DNA of 64,000 bases, from NCBI GenBank assembly GCA_963724805.1, contig CAVRWA010000012.1, forward strand, positions 248,001 through 312,000. Reading direction: 5' to 3'. Both the position numbers and the translations under genes were made by a program. Position 1 is the stretch's first letter. Every line of letters starts with the position of its first letter. This DNA comes from CAVQZA01 sp963724805. Lineage in GTDB: Bacteria; Actinomycetota; Thermoleophilia; Gaiellales; Gaiellaceae. The notes under the pieces were generated by a model. That model saw only the letters and a list, made by a program, of their open reading frames with translations, did not search any database and was not told the origin of the DNA. Of this stretch, positions 62,156 through 64,000 are shown in pieces.

Positions 62156-62493
62156 GTTCGTGCTCCTTCCAGCTCTGCGAGGGCGGCGACGCGCGCCATC
62201 GCCTCGCGGTTGATCGAGAAATAGGCCCACCTGCCCCGCTGCTCGCGCTCGAGCAGCCCGGCGTCGGTGAGCTTCTTCAGGTGGTGGCTGACGGTCGCCT
62301 GCGCGAGCCCGAGCGCGGGCTCGAACTCGCAGGCGCAGACCGCCTCCCCGCTCGTGGCGAGCAGGTTCACGATCTTGACGCGCGCCGGATCCCCGAGCGC
62401 CCGGTAGACGGCGGCGGTCGACTCGGCCTCCTCGTCGGAGAGCGTCGGCGCCGCGAGCGGGCCGCAGCAGTGGATGAGAGGCAGTTCCGTCAT
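62152..62493 (-). CDS. arsR: ArsR-family metalloregulator
   Basis: A 113-aa winged-helix repressor. From ATG 62493 it reads MTELPLIHCCGPLAAP, with an N-terminal CC pair, then the HTH core VYRALGDPARVKIVNLLATSGEAVCACEFEPALGLAQATVSHHLKKL (motifs RALGDPARVKI and VSHHLKKL) and VCAC, which gives the arsenic-binding cysteines. The start codon lies inside the operator at 62491-62530, so it represses its own transcription. A TTG start at 62508 is less likely. Confidence 0.9.
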   Translation of the reverse strand: MTELPLIHCCGPLAAPTLSDEEAESTAAVYRALGDPARVKIVNLLATSGEAVCACEFEPALGLAQATVSHHLKKLTDAGLLEREQRGRWAYFSINREAMARVAALAELEGART

Positions 62494-62530
62494 ATCGACC
62501 AACGTCAATATATCGACAGAGGTCGATATG
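62491..62530. promoter_or_regulatory. ArsR operator
   Basis: CATATCGACC (62491-62500) and GGTCGATATG (62521-62530) form a perfect 10-bp inverted repeat with a 20-nt spacer. A third half-site TATATCGACA lies between them. The left arm includes the arsR start codon. Confidence 0.75.
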
Positions 62531-62539
62531 CGTCAAGTC

Positions 62540-63121
62540 CTACCGCGCGAGCGGCAGCGTGTCGATCGGCGCGGTGGTGCGCGCCTCGTAGGCGGCGATC
62601 TCGTCCTCGTGGCGAAGCGTGAGCGCGATCTCGTCGAGGCCCTCCATGATGCAGTGGCGCTCGTGCTCGCCGAGCGCGAATGGGATCGAGCGGCCGTCCG
62701 TCGTGCGGATCTCCATCGTCTCGAGGTCGACCGTCAGCTCCTCGCCGGCGAACGCGACGAGCGCGCGCGCCTCGGGCGTCTGGACCGGCACGAGCCCGAT
62801 GTTGAGGCTGTTCTGGCGGAAGATGTCCCCGAACGAGGGCGCGATCACGACGTCGAAGCCGTAGTCCTGCAGCGCCCACGCGGCATGCTCCCGCGAGGAG
62901 CCGCAGCCGAAGTTTCGGCCCGCGACGAGGATCTTGGAGCCCGCGAACTCCGGCCGGTGCAGCTCGAACCCGGGATCCTTCGCCCAGTCGAAGAAGAGGA
63001 ACTCGCCGTAGCCGGTGCGCTCGATCCGCTTCAGGAACTGCTTCGGGATGATCTGGTCGGTGTCGACGTCGGGCCGGTCGAGCACGGCCGCGATCCCCGT
63101 CACCCTGCGCAGCGCCTTCAC
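62540..63121 (-). CDS. leuD: 3-isopropylmalate dehydratase small subunit
   Basis: LeuD forms isopropylmalate isomerase with LeuC in leucine synthesis. The 193-aa protein has VLDRPDVDTDQIIPKQFLKRIERTGYGEFLFFDW (about residues 14-47, in two parts), GRNFGCGSSREHAAWALQDYGFDVVIAPSFGDIFRQNSLNIGLVPV (about 69-114, motif GCGSSREHAAWAL), and a C-terminal GLDEIALTLRHEDEIAAYE. The GTG start overlaps the leuC stop by 4 nt. Confidence 0.95.
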   Translation of the reverse strand: MKALRRVTGIAAVLDRPDVDTDQIIPKQFLKRIERTGYGEFLFFDWAKDPGFELHRPEFAGSKILVAGRNFGCGSSREHAAWALQDYGFDVVIAPSFGDIFRQNSLNIGLVPVQTPEARALVAFAGEELTVDLETMEIRTTDGRSIPFALGEHERHCIMEGLDEIALTLRHEDEIAAYEARTTAPIDTLPLAR

Positions 63122-64000
63122 GCCGGCACCAAGTCGCGGATGTCGACGAAGTGGCCGGCGAGCGCGGTCGCAGCCGCAGTGACCGGGCTGACGAGGTGGG
63201 TGCGCCCGCCGCTGCCCTGGCGGCCCTCGAAGTTGCGGTTCGAGGTCGAGGCGCAGCGCTCGCCCGGGGCGAGGATGTCGGGGTTCATGCCGAGGCACAT
63301 CGAGCAGCCCGCGCGACGCCACTCGAAGCCCGCGTCCTCGAGGACCCGGTCGATCCCCTCAACCTCGGCCTGCGCCTTGATCACTGCGGAGCCCGGGACG
63401 ACCATTGCCCGCACCGAGGGGTGCACCTGCTTCCCGCGCACGACCTCGGCGACCGCGCGCAGATCCTCCAGCCGGGAGTTGGTGCACGAGCCGATGAAGA
63501 CGCGATCGACGTGGATGTCGCTGATCGCGGTGCCCGGCTCGAGCGCCATGTACTCGAGCGCGCGCTCGACCGCGGCGCGCTCCTCGGGATCGTCGTAAGC
63601 GGACGGATCGGGCACGGCGCCGTCCACCGGGGCGACCATCCCCGGGTTCGTGCCCCAGGTCACCTGTGGCTTCAGTGAGGAGACGTCGACCTCGAAGGTG
63701 TCGTCGTAGACTGCGTCCGGATCGGAGGGGAGCGCGCGCCAGCGGTCGAGCGCCTGCTCCCAGGCGGCGCCCTTCGGCACGCCTGGCCGCCCCTCGAGGT
63801 AGGCGAAGGTCGTGTCGTCGGGCGCGATCATCCCGGCGCGGGCACCGGCCTCGATCGACATGTTGCAGACGGTCATCCGGCCCTCCATCGAGAGCGCCTC
63901 GATTGCCTCGCCCGTGTACTCGATCGCGTGGCCGACGCCGCCGTCGACGCCCAGCTGCCCGATCGCGCCGAGAATCATGTCCTTCGCGGTCAGCCCGAGA
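63118..64000 (-). CDS. leuC: 3-isopropylmalate dehydratase large subunit, 5' end beyond the window
   Basis: The iron-sulfur subunit of isopropylmalate isomerase; only the C-terminal part (about 294 residues) lies in the window, and the frame stays open to 64000. The cluster cysteines are in FIGSCTNSRLEDLRAVAEVVRG and GCSMCLGMNPDILAPGERCASTSNRNFEGRQGSGGRTHLVSP (the CSMCLGMN pair). Further upstream come EALSMEGRMTVCNMSIEAGARAGMIAPDDTTFAYL. It is coupled to leuD and separated by the ars operon from pheA. Confidence 0.95.
   Translation of the reverse strand, partial: LGLTAKDMILGAIGQLGVDGGVGHAIEYTGEAIEALSMEGRMTVCNMSIEAGARAGMIAPDDTTFAYLEGRPGVPKGAAWEQALDRWRALPSDPDAVYDDTFEVDVSSLKPQVTWGTNPGMVAPVDGAVPDPSAYDDPEERAAVERALEYMALEPGTAISDIHVDRVFIGSCTNSRLEDLRAVAEVVRGKQVHPSVRAMVVPGSAVIKAQAEVEGIDRVLEDAGFEWRRAGCSMCLGMNPDILAPGERCASTSNRNFEGRQGSGGRTHLVSPVTAAATALAGHFVDIRDLVPA

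Overview
The window is chromosomal DNA of a high-GC actinobacterium, most likely class Thermoleophilia (Gaiellales/Solirubrobacterales-like). The reasons are the very GC-rich third codon positions, a dnaK-grpE-dnaJ-hspR heat-shock operon, a futalosine-pathway hydrolase, actinobacterial inositol-lipid genes, and dense packing with 4-nt ATGA/GTGA overlaps. It carries no insertion sequence, prophage or CRISPR array. Many monocistronic genes show a TANNNT box ending only 6 to 9 nt before the start codon, so leaderless transcription appears to be common.

Left part (1-22 kb): glmU and a tRNA-Gln with a duplicated 5' half; a minus-strand housekeeping block (M23-like protein, metG, tatD, rsmA, ispE); rsmI with a ROK kinase; an LCP protein; a membrane glycosyltransferase; a pseudouridine catabolic pair (PfkB kinase, psuG); a large LuxR/MalT-type ATPase regulator whose promoter resembles that of the next operon (DUF4242 protein, YncE-like beta-propeller); and small stress or redox genes with mqnB.

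Middle (22-47 kb): the dnaK-grpE-dnaJ-hspR-clpB operon, with a strongly structured leader that hides the clpB ribosome-binding site; two DMT transporters; pepT; moaA; an inositol-lipid cluster (PAP2-like enzyme, CDP-alcohol phosphotransferase, and a ribbon-helix-helix/Ino1 in-frame ORF); a GT4-PHP fusion; a degenerate UDG; a dipeptidase; rlmD; an FG-GAP propeller protein; an M3 peptidase; and a truncated carbamate-kinase homologue.

Right part (47-64 kb): amino-acid biosynthesis. A branched-chain-rich leader peptide and attenuator-like hairpins precede an operon of a degenerate LeuB paralogue, ilvB, ilvN, ilvC, hom, thrC, thrB, a rhodanese and ilvD. A SAM-I riboswitch then precedes a second threonine-synthase-like gene, followed by a chorismate mutase and leuB. 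A Phe-rich leader peptide with alternative hairpins precedes pheA. An arsR-arsM-arsC operon with a clear operator sits between pheA and leuCD; leuC runs off the right edge.

The most notable features are regulatory: the clpB leader, the SAM riboswitch on a threonine-synthase paralogue, two leader-peptide attenuators in a leaderless-rich actinobacterium, and the RHH-Ino1 fusion ORF.
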